Shown: in pieces, positions 1 through 6,247 of the stretch
Layout of the letters: each line of letters opens with the position of its first letter
How positions within the stretch are numbered: position 1 is the stretch's first letter
NCBI RefSeq assembly: GCF_014646695.1
Contig: NZ_BMNT01000037.1
Location: 42,324 to 98,720, forward strand
Direction: 5' to 3'
DNA: 56,397 bases
Source: Sphaerisporangium melleum
Lineage (GTDB): Bacteria > Actinomycetota > Actinomycetes > Streptosporangiales > Streptosporangiaceae
Program-made: the position numbers and the translations under genes
Notes under the pieces: model-generated
Told to the model about the DNA's origin: nothing
Seen by the model: only the letters and a program-made list of their open reading frames with translations
Database searches by the model: none

Positions 1-1
1 G

Positions 2-100
2 GGCGGGCGGGCGCACCGCATCGTCGTCGCCGTCCACCCGAGCATCACCCGTGGCCCCGGCGAGACCGGCGCCACCCCGAAAGCGACCAAGGAGCAGTGA
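2..100 (+). CDS. C-terminal end of an unidentified protein (cut by window edge)
   Basis: An open frame enters from the left edge and stops with TGA at 98-100. Its last 32 residues include the stretch HRIVVAVHPSITRGPG and a basic tail. The stop overlaps the GTG start of the next gene (GTGA), so the two are very likely translated together. SRPBCC genes of this kind often follow an ArsR-type regulator, so that is a context-based guess. The visible residues are not enough to name a family. Confidence 0.5.
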   Translation, partial: GGRAHRIVVAVHPSITRGPGETGATPKATKEQ

Positions 101-861
101 GCGGCATGCCACGCGAATTCGAGGTGCGCGAGGAGATCGCGCTCGACGCCACGCCCGAGGAGGTGTGGGAGGCGATCGCCACCGGGCCCGGCATCGACTC
201 GTGGTTCATGGGACGCAACGAGGTCGAGCCCCGCGGGGGCGGCGCCCTGCGCCACACCCTGATGGGCCGCACGGAGACCGCGACGGTCACCGACTGGGAG
301 CCCGGCAAGCGGTTCGGCTACGAGACCGGCAAGAACCCCGACGGCACGTTCATGGCCTTCGACTACCTCATCGAGGGCCGCGGGCAGGGCAGCACGGTGC
401 TGCGCCTGGTGCACAGCGGCTTCCTCGGCGATGACTGGGAGGCGCAGTACGACGCCCTGAAGAAGGGCGACGGCATGTACCTGCACAAGCTGGCCGCCTA
501 CCTGAAGCACTTCCCCGGGCGTACCTCGGTGTTCAACACGCTGGTCCCCGGCCCGCAGGTGCCCGACCACGAGCGCGTGTGGCGCACGTTCAAGTCCGCG
601 CTCGGGCTGAGCGCCGAGGCCGAGATCGCCAAGGGCACCCGGGTGCGGCTGAACGTCCCGGGCCTGCCGGCCGCCGAGGGGGTCGTGGAGCGCACCGACT
701 ACCCGAGCATCCCGAGCGTGTGCACCGCGGACGCGCTCTACATGTTCATGCACGGCTACCGCGACACCGTCGTGGTCGAGCAGCACGGTTTCGGCGGTGG
801 CGTCGACCTGGCGACCGCCGAGGACGCGTGGAAGACCTGGCTGGCACAGGCGTTCGCCTGA
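97..861 (+). CDS. SRPBCC (AHSA1/START-like) domain protein
   Basis: A 254-residue protein. Residues 5-140 look like the SRPBCC/AHSA1 ligand-binding fold: a DATPEEVWEAIATG opening, a WF..G segment, VTDWEPGKRFGYE, then a helical C-terminal end with W.AQYDAL. Residues 145-254 form a second part that repeats parts of such a fold without clear motifs. Family members bind hydrophobic ligands or act as small-molecule sensors. The ligand here is unknown. GTG at 97 is chosen because AAGGAG sits just upstream and the codon overlaps the previous stop. An in-frame ATG at 106 is a possible alternative. No signal peptide or membrane segment is seen, so it is cytoplasmic. Confidence 0.8.
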   Translation: MSGMPREFEVREEIALDATPEEVWEAIATGPGIDSWFMGRNEVEPRGGGALRHTLMGRTETATVTDWEPGKRFGYETGKNPDGTFMAFDYLIEGRGQGSTVLRLVHSGFLGDDWEAQYDALKKGDGMYLHKLAAYLKHFPGRTSVFNTLVPGPQVPDHERVWRTFKSALGLSAEAEIAKGTRVRLNVPGLPAAEGVVERTDYPSIPSVCTADALYMFMHGYRDTVVVEQHGFGGGVDLATAEDAWKTWLAQAFA

Positions 862-891
862 TCGCCCCGCGCGGGGTGCCAGGATGTCCGC

Positions 892-1254
892 ATGAAGTAC
901 ATGTTGATGATCTACAACAATCCCGCCGTCATCGCCTCCCTGCCGCAGGACGAGCAGGACGCGATGATGGGCGAGGTGGGCACGCTGATGGCCGAGCTGG
1001 TCAAGTCGGGTGAGTGCGTGGGCGGCGCGGCGCTGGCGGACGCCTCGCGGGCCACGACGGTGCGGGTCCGCGACGGCGTCCCGGTGACCACCGACGGCCC
1101 GTTCGCCGAGGCCAAGGAGCAGCTCGCCGGGTACCTCATCGTCGAGTGCGCGAGCGACGAGCGGGCGGCGGAGATCGCGGCGAGCTGGCCGGACGCCCGG
1201 CGCTGGGCCATGGAGGTACGCCCGATCGTCCACTCGGTGGACGCGCAGGTGTGA
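892..1254 (+). CDS. YCII-related DGPF-domain protein
   Basis: A 120-residue protein with the family opening KYMLMIYNN and the signature TDGPFAEAKEQLAGY near residues 64-78. This is the YCII/DGPF family, a dimeric ferredoxin-like fold whose members often sit beside ECF sigma factors of the SigJ/RpoE41 type. No sigma factor is visible here, so its partner may lie elsewhere. The gene follows the SRPBCC gene by 30 nt and could be co-transcribed. There is no clear ribosome-binding site at the ATG. Biochemical role is unknown. Confidence 0.85.
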   Translation: MKYMLMIYNNPAVIASLPQDEQDAMMGEVGTLMAELVKSGECVGGAALADASRATTVRVRDGVPVTTDGPFAEAKEQLAGYLIVECASDERAAEIAASWPDARRWAMEVRPIVHSVDAQV

Positions 1255-1278
1255 CGGCCGCGGCTCGCGTCCCGGCCC

Positions 1279-1298
1279 GGGCGGCCCCTGAGCCGCCC
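1279..1298. terminator. candidate hairpin terminator
   Basis: GGGCGGC and GCCGCCC form a perfect 7-bp stem with a 6-nt loop between the convergent YCII and carotenoid-oxygenase-like genes. No T-tract follows, as is common in high-GC actinomycetes. Confidence 0.4.
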
Positions 1299-1383
1299 CG
1301 CCGGTCGCCGCGGGCGAGGCCCGCCCACGTGGTGGCGTACGCCTGCCGGTCGGGCCACCGTCGTGCCGAGAGGATCGGCCGGC

Positions 1384-2580
1384 TCAGGCGTCCAGCCAGG
1401 CGGTGTGCGGCGTGTCGGGCGGAGCGTCGGGCAGGTGGACCACCGCCTGCGGCGCGCCGGCCAGGTTGAGCGCGTCGAGCACCAGCAGCTCGCCGCGCCT
1501 GCGGGCGCGGTCCCCGGTGAAGACCATGATCCAGCCGTCGCCCTCGAGGTCGCCGGGGCGCGGAACGAAGACGGGCCGGCCCGCCCGCACGCCCGGGCCG
1601 AAATCGCGCACCTGGGTGGTGCCGGCGGCCAGGTCCAGGCCGTTGATCGACCGGCCGTCCTCGCTCCGGCAGAAGACCAGGTGGTGCCGGCGGCCGGCGT
1701 GCCGCGGGTCGGCGCAGGCCTGCGAGACTCCGCCGGCCAGCCGCCGCCCGGTCGCCGTGCCGCTCCACGGGTCGAGGCTCCAGCGGTGCACACCCGCCGG
1801 GCCGGTGTCGCGCGCGCCCTCCCGCCACGGGCCCTCGAACGCCCGGTCGTGCCGCACCGCGTCCACGACCACCCGGCCGCGGTCCTCGTAGGCGTTCACC
1901 ACCTCCGGCACGAAGCACGGGTCGACGGCGAACCACTGCGGGCCCGCCGGGTCCCAGGCGTTCCTGTTCAGCAGGCCGATGCGCGCCGTGCGACCGGGCC
2001 GCCACCGGTAGGGGGCCGCCGAGCCCATCATGGCCGCGGCCCGGTGATGGGTCACCGGCAGGTCGAAGACCACCAGGAACCGCTCGGTGAGCCCGAGGGC
2101 CCGCACCAGCGGCGCGCCGGGCAGCGCGAACGGGCGCACGTCGCAGGCGGAGCCGTCCGGGCCGAGGACCAGGTGCTCGGCGATGCCGGACCCGGGCCGC
2201 ACCGCCACCGTGTGCCACCCGCCCCGGGGGTCGCGCACCGGCGGGGTGAGGCACGCGCCGGCGAACGAGCCCTCGCCGGGGAAGCCGGACAGGCCGGGCG
2301 CGCCGCCGGGACCCACGGAGAACACGGCGCCGGGGAGGCCGGGCGCCCCGTCCTGCGTGTCCCCGGTCCAGGAGGGCCGGGCGCCGGAGCGGGCGGTGAG
2401 GGTGAGCCGTCGCGCGGTGCCGCCGCAGAAGCGCACCCCGGACACGCCGGCCGGGTGGGCGCCCATGCGCACCAGGGCGCCGTCCAGACCGGCCGGGACG
2501 GCGCCGTCGACGGGGAGCGGCGCGTCGAGCGGCCCGCGACCGGGCGCCGTGCGAGGGGCGGCGGGGTCGGTGACGGTCAT
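1384..2580 (-). CDS. carotenoid oxygenase (RPE65)-family protein, probable pseudoenzyme
   Basis: A 398-residue protein whose second half matches the carotenoid cleavage oxygenase beta-propeller: LTERFLVVFDLPV, VVNAYEDRG, PVFVPRPGDLEGDGW, ELLVLDALNLAG and HLPDAPPDTPHTAW. Active members hold Fe(II) with four His. By eye, three of these appear replaced: the AHPxxDP site reads TPPVRDP, the HDFALTE site reads RALGLTE, and the FHxVNAYE site reads PEVVNAYE. Only the last His (PHTAW) remains. The N-terminal FDGDGM block is also missing and the protein is short for the family. ATG at 2580 is preferred over 2601 because GGAGG lies 8 nt upstream. It is divergent from a TetR gene with shared operators. 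A regulatory or binding role is more likely than catalysis. Confidence 0.75.
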   Translation of the reverse strand: MTVTDPAAPRTAPGRGPLDAPLPVDGAVPAGLDGALVRMGAHPAGVSGVRFCGGTARRLTLTARSGARPSWTGDTQDGAPGLPGAVFSVGPGGAPGLSGFPGEGSFAGACLTPPVRDPRGGWHTVAVRPGSGIAEHLVLGPDGSACDVRPFALPGAPLVRALGLTERFLVVFDLPVTHHRAAAMMGSAAPYRWRPGRTARIGLLNRNAWDPAGPQWFAVDPCFVPEVVNAYEDRGRVVVDAVRHDRAFEGPWREGARDTGPAGVHRWSLDPWSGTATGRRLAGGVSQACADPRHAGRRHHLVFCRSEDGRSINGLDLAAGTTQVRDFGPGVRAGRPVFVPRPGDLEGDGWIMVFTGDRARRRGELLVLDALNLAGAPQAVVHLPDAPPDTPHTAWLDA

Positions 2581-2599
2581 GGGGGGCACCTCCGGTGAC

Positions 2600-2632
2600 A
2601 TAACAGCGTTATGAAAAAAATAACGGCGTTAT
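2600..2632. promoter_or_regulatory. two tandem palindromic operators
   Basis: ATAACAGCGTTAT (2600-2612) and ATAACGGCGTTAT (2620-2632) are near-identical palindromes with centres 20 bp apart, about two helical turns. They lie exactly between the divergent oxygenase-like gene and the TetR gene. They are probably bound by two TetR dimers on one DNA face and would repress both promoters. Confidence 0.8.
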
Positions 2633-2634
2633 GC

Positions 2635-2640
2635 CATACT
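2635..2640 (+). promoter_or_regulatory. -10 element of a leaderless promoter
   Basis: CATACT lies at positions -12 to -7 relative to the A of the TetR ATG at 2647, and no ribosome-binding site is present. This suggests the transcript begins at the start codon. The element abuts the second operator. Confidence 0.5.
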
Positions 2641-2646
2641 GTCAAG

Positions 2647-3318
2647 ATGAGTCCACGCCGAACCGACCCCCGGACCCGCTCCACCCTCGTCGACATCGCG
2701 GCGGGCCTGCTCGCCGGCGAAGGGCCCCAGGCCCTGTCCGCCCGGCGCGTCGCCGCCGAGGCGGGCAGCTCGACGATGGCCGTCTACACCAACTTCGGCG
2801 GCATGAGCGGTCTGGTCCGTGAGATGGTGCACGAGGGCTTCGCCCGCCTGGAGGCGTACTTCTCCCAGGTGGCGGCCACCGGCGACCCGGTCGCGGACAT
2901 GGCGTTGCTCGGGCGGGCCTACCGGCGCAACGCCCTGACCAACCCCCATCTGTACGCGGTGATGTTCGGTGGCGCGAACCCCGCGGGCTTCTCGCTCAAC
3001 GCCGAGGACCGCCAGTACGGCCGCTACACGCTGGGCACCGTGGTGGAGTGCGCCACCCGCTGCATCGAGGCGGGCCGGTTCGACTCGGGCGACGCCGAGC
3101 TGGTCGCCCACCAGTTGTGGACCGCCGTCCATGGGCTGGTCACGCTGGAGCTCGGGGAGTACCTCATCGAGCCCTGTAACGCCGGGGTGGTGTTCGAGGC
3201 GCAGCTCATCGGCCTGATGGTCGGCGCCGGCGACGACGTGGAGTCCGCCGTCCGCTCCGTCCGCTCCTCCCGCACCCGTCTCGCGACCGAACTGGGCGAC
3301 CCCGACCCGGACGAGTGA
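2647..3318 (+). CDS. TetR-family transcriptional regulator
   Basis: A 223-residue protein. The N-terminal helix-turn-helix spans about residues 10-55 (LVDIAAGLLAGEG, LSARRVAAEAGSS, MAVYTNFGGMSGL). The rest is the helical ligand-binding and dimerisation domain, of the type that includes AYRRNALTNPHLYAVMFG. A longer reading from ATG 2611 starts inside the operator, so ATG 2647 is chosen. It probably controls itself and the divergent oxygenase-like gene through the tandem palindromes. The inducer is unknown; a terpenoid or apocarotenoid would fit the neighbour. Confidence 0.88.
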   Translation: MSPRRTDPRTRSTLVDIAAGLLAGEGPQALSARRVAAEAGSSTMAVYTNFGGMSGLVREMVHEGFARLEAYFSQVAATGDPVADMALLGRAYRRNALTNPHLYAVMFGGANPAGFSLNAEDRQYGRYTLGTVVECATRCIEAGRFDSGDAELVAHQLWTAVHGLVTLELGEYLIEPCNAGVVFEAQLIGLMVGAGDDVESAVRSVRSSRTRLATELGDPDPDE

Positions 3319-3344
3319 ACCCCGGCCGGACCGTGTCACCCCGG

Positions 3345-3367
3345 TGCCCCTGCCGGGCCAGGGGGCA
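3345..3367. terminator. candidate hairpin terminator
   Basis: TGCCCCTG and CAGGGGGCA form a stem with one bulged G around a 6-nt loop, between the convergent TetR and sensor kinase genes. Confidence 0.4.
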
Positions 3368-3474
3368 TGGCGGGCGCGACGGGGCCCGCGTGCCGCCGCA
3401 CGCCGGGTCCGCCCGGGCGGGGCACGGTGGCCCGCGCCCTCGTGCGGCGGCCCCGGCGAGGGGACGCGCCGTGG

Positions 3475-4851
3475 TCAGGAGGCGGGGGCGCGGGACGTCC
3501 CCTCGGGTGGCGCCTGAGGGAGGCACAGGACGAAACGGGCACCGTGCGGGCTGTCCTTGATGGCCAGCGTGCCGCCGGCCATCTCGGCGATCTGGCGGGC
3601 GATGGGCAGGCCGAGCCCGGTGCCCCCGGTGTCCCGGTTGCGCGCGGCGTCCAGCCGGGTGAAGCGCTGGAAGACCACCTCGCGCTTGTCGGGCGCGATG
3701 CCCGCCCCGTCGTCCAGGACCTCCAGTACGGCGGCGCCCTCCGGGTGGGCGTCGCGGCCGTCCGCCACGCGGTACACCTTGATGGTGATCGTGCTCTCGG
3801 CGTGCCGCTCGGCGTTGTCGACCAGGTTGGTGACCAGCCGGGCGAGCCGCACCCGGTCGGCCACCACCTCGGCGCCCGGGTCCAGGAGCAGCACGACCCG
3901 TTTGGCGCGGGCGCGCTGGTCCATCTCCGTCTTGACCAGCTCGGCCAGGTCCACCCGGTCGCTGGCGCCCGGCGTCCCCGCGTCCAGGCGGGCCAGGGTC
4001 AGCAGGTCGCTCACGATCGCCTGCAACCGGTCCAGGCCGCTGAGGATCGCCTGGCCGGTCGCCTTCCAGTCGTGCTCGCCGGGGTCCATGAGCGCGTCCT
4101 CCACCTCGGCGCGGATCGCCGCGATGGGGCTGCGCAGGTCGTGCGAGGCGTCGGAGGCGAGCCGGCGCTGCTGCTCCATCGCCGCCTGCAGCCGCCCGAG
4201 GGTGAGGTTGACGCTCTCGGCCAGGTCATGGATCTCGTCATCGGTGTCCGGGGTCGGCACCCGCCGCCCCGGGCAGCACGCGTTGATCTCGTCCAGCTCG
4301 GTCCTGATGGCCTCCACCGAGGCCAGCGACGCGGACACCGCGCGGTGGGTGCCATAGGTGATGCACCCGGTCAGCAGCAGCGCGCCGCCGATCACCGCGA
4401 TGGCGAGGATGGGGTGGACCAGCGGCGGGACGACCGGCGCGGCGGCGTAGACCGTCCAGACGCGCCCGCCGAGGAAGACCTGCTGGCCCGCGACGATGGA
4501 ACAGCGCCCGGCGGGGAAGGCCGGGCCGCCGCAGACGGTCGAGGTGCTCGTGCTGCGCCCGTCGGCGAGATGCAGGTCGGCCATCGGTGGCCGGTCCTTG
4601 ATCTCGGACGACGCCGCCACGATCTTCCCGTACGGGTCGATCACCTGGATGTCGTAGATCAGACCGTGCGGGATGGGATCCAGGATGTTGCCGCGATCCA
4701 CCTCGGTGGCGACCCGCCCGGCCGTTCCCATGATCTCCTTGGTGAGGTAGGCGGTCGCCGTCCGCTGCGTCGCGAAGAGCACGACACCGGCCACCAGGGC
4801 GCACAGGACCGCCGCCACCACGCCGGCGTACAGCGTCAGGCGGCGTTTCAC
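3475..4851 (-). CDS. membrane sensor histidine kinase (orphan)
   Basis: A 458-residue kinase. Membrane segments lie at about 7-27 and 144-165 and flank an extracytoplasmic sensor region of about 115 residues containing two Cys. A HAMP-like linker follows, then the H-box ASHDLRSPIAAIRAE with phospho-acceptor His237, the N-box LVTNLVDNAERHAES, the G1 box VLDDGAGI, an F-box (FQRFTRLD) and the G2 box GTGLGLPIA. GTG at 4851 is chosen because the hydrophobic segment follows directly. An upstream GTG at 4923 would add an A/C-rich, non-coding-looking stretch. No response regulator is adjacent, so the partner is unknown. Confidence 0.85.
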   Translation of the reverse strand: MKRRLTLYAGVVAAVLCALVAGVVLFATQRTATAYLTKEIMGTAGRVATEVDRGNILDPIPHGLIYDIQVIDPYGKIVAASSEIKDRPPMADLHLADGRSTSTSTVCGGPAFPAGRCSIVAGQQVFLGGRVWTVYAAAPVVPPLVHPILAIAVIGGALLLTGCITYGTHRAVSASLASVEAIRTELDEINACCPGRRVPTPDTDDEIHDLAESVNLTLGRLQAAMEQQRRLASDASHDLRSPIAAIRAEVEDALMDPGEHDWKATGQAILSGLDRLQAIVSDLLTLARLDAGTPGASDRVDLAELVKTEMDQRARAKRVVLLLDPGAEVVADRVRLARLVTNLVDNAERHAESTITIKVYRVADGRDAHPEGAAVLEVLDDGAGIAPDKREVVFQRFTRLDAARNRDTGGTGLGLPIARQIAEMAGGTLAIKDSPHGARFVLCLPQAPPEGTSRAPAS

Positions 4852-5084
4852 CGGCCAGCGATACCCCGAAGCTACCCGCAAAGCGCACAAAACCCCCGAA
4901 ACCCCCAAACAGAAGTGGACCACATGGCATGAGCGGTCCCGACGCGGGGGGCGGCATCACGCGTACACGATGTTCGGCGCCCGATTTCCCGGGCAGCGGC
5001 CCCGCTGTGGACAGTGGGGCGTCCCTGCGGTGGCGATGCCCCTCCCTTGCGAGCGTCGCGGCGTCGCGGCAGAGATGGGAGAGC

Positions 5085-5633
5085 ATGAGAATCGTCGGCA
5101 TCGCGGGAAGCCTCCTGCCCAACGCCTACGTCGGCAGGCTGCTGCGGGCGGCCACGCACGAGCTTCCCGCGCCGGTGGATCTTTCGGTCTTCGACGGGCT
5201 GGCACAGGTGCCGCGAGCGCAGGACGGGCCACCGCCCGCCCCGGTCGCGGCACTGTACGACGAGCTGGCCCGCTCGGCCGGCCTGCTGGTCGTCGCGCCC
5301 GCGCACAGCGTCCTGCCCTCGCAACTGGTGCACGCCCTCGACTGGGCGGCGTCCCGGCACGGCGGCACCGTCCTGGTCGGCAAGCCGGCCGTCGTGATCA
5401 CCGCCTGCCTGCCCGGGCACGAGGCGATGTGGACGCAGGTCCGGCTGCAGCGCGCCCTGGCCGCGGCCGGGGCGGAGGTCCACGGGGCCGACCTGGGCGT
5501 CGCCTCCACCTTCCGGCACTTCGACGCGCAGGGCCGTGCCGGCGATCCGGCCGTCCGGACGCGGCTGCGCGCCGCCATGCGGCACCTGCACCGGCCCGCG
5601 GCCGTCCTGGCCTCCGGCGGCGCGGCCGCCTGA
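5085..5633 (+). CDS. NADPH-dependent FMN reductase-like flavoprotein
   Basis: A 182-residue flavodoxin-fold protein starting MRIVGIAGSLLPNA, the FMN-phosphate loop seen in NAD(P)H:FMN/quinone reductases (the usual form is GSLR..S/T.N). LLVVAPAHSVLPSQLVHALDW matches the second flavin-contact loop, usually P.Y....P..LK.A.DW, with His in place of Tyr. The loop variants leave FMN binding likely but not certain. ATG 5085 is selected because GGGAG precedes it; the longer upstream frame is GC-rich noise. It opens the DosR-like island and may dispose of reducing equivalents or quinones during oxygen limitation. Confidence 0.75.
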   Translation: MRIVGIAGSLLPNAYVGRLLRAATHELPAPVDLSVFDGLAQVPRAQDGPPPAPVAALYDELARSAGLLVVAPAHSVLPSQLVHALDWAASRHGGTVLVGKPAVVITACLPGHEAMWTQVRLQRALAAAGAEVHGADLGVASTFRHFDAQGRAGDPAVRTRLRAAMRHLHRPAAVLASGGAAA

Positions 5634-5653
5634 GCCGGAGGTCCTGCCCGGCC

Positions 5654-5667
5654 GGGACGTTCGGCCC
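5654..5667. promoter_or_regulatory. DosR/DevR-box-like palindrome upstream of the CBS gene
   Basis: GGGACGTTCGGCCC matches 11 of 14 positions of the mycobacterial DosR box GGGACTTTAGTCCC. It lies about 90 bp before the ATG of the CBS gene, a usual distance for DosR control. Confidence 0.55.
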
Positions 5668-5754
5668 CTGCGCCGGTCCGGCGCCGCGTTGTTCGATGAG
5701 ATGACGAGGCGGGCGGCCCCCTCCGCGCCGCCGATCTTCCCGGGAGGAGGCGCC

Positions 5755-6240
5755 ATGGACATCCAGACCCTGACCGCGGCCGACGTGATGAGCCGGGTGG
5801 TGGTCACGGTGCGGCCCGACGAGTCGCCCCTGATGGCCTGGGAGCTGATGCGGCGCGGCGGCGTCCACCACCTGCCCGTGGTGGACGGCCGCTCCCACGT
5901 TCTCGGCGTGCTCAGGCGCGAGGACATCGCCGCTCACTGGTCCGGCGGGCCCGCGGAGCAGTCCAGCGAGCACGTGCGCCAGTTGCTCGGCGGACGCAGG
6001 TGCCCGCAGGCCGCCCCGGAGACGCTCCTGTCCGCGATCGCGGCGACCATGGTGGACTCCTGCGTGGACGTGGTCCCCGTGGTCGGGACCGCCGGCACGC
6101 TGGAGGGCATCGTGACCGCCACCGACGTGCTGCGGGCGGTCGCCGGCCGGGAGTCCGCGGCGACCGGCCCCAGCGAGGTGGTCGCCGGGCTGTTCCGCCT
6201 GGAGCCGGTGCTGCCGCCCGGCCACCCGCGCGGCGCGTGA
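5755..6240 (+). CDS. tandem CBS-domain protein
   Basis: A 161-residue protein of two CBS motifs (about 5-62 and 72-130) with typical ends VHHLPVVDG...VLGVLRREDI and VDVVPVVG...LEGIVTATDVL. CBS pairs bind adenine nucleotides and act as energy sensors. Such stand-alone CBS proteins (Rv2626c type) are among the most strongly DosR-induced genes in mycobacteria. GGGAGGAGG lies 4 nt before the ATG. A DosR-box-like site lies upstream, and the next gene begins 8 nt downstream, so the two probably form an operon. Confidence 0.88.
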   Translation: MDIQTLTAADVMSRVVVTVRPDESPLMAWELMRRGGVHHLPVVDGRSHVLGVLRREDIAAHWSGGPAEQSSEHVRQLLGGRRCPQAAPETLLSAIAATMVDSCVDVVPVVGTAGTLEGIVTATDVLRAVAGRESAATGPSEVVAGLFRLEPVLPPGHPRGA

Positions 6241-6247
6241 CATCGGC

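Noticed and set aside
4852-4923. A remnant of a response regulator C-terminus (ASGYRW) fused to the orphan kinase
   Set aside because: The peptide only loosely resembles the usual RGVGYR ending, the overlapping frames contain stops, and the stretch is low-complexity A/C-rich DNA.
4985-5055. A DosR-like box before the FMN reductase gene
   Set aside because: GGGCAGCGGCCC and GGACAGTGGGGCGTCC have wrong spacing compared with the five better sites.
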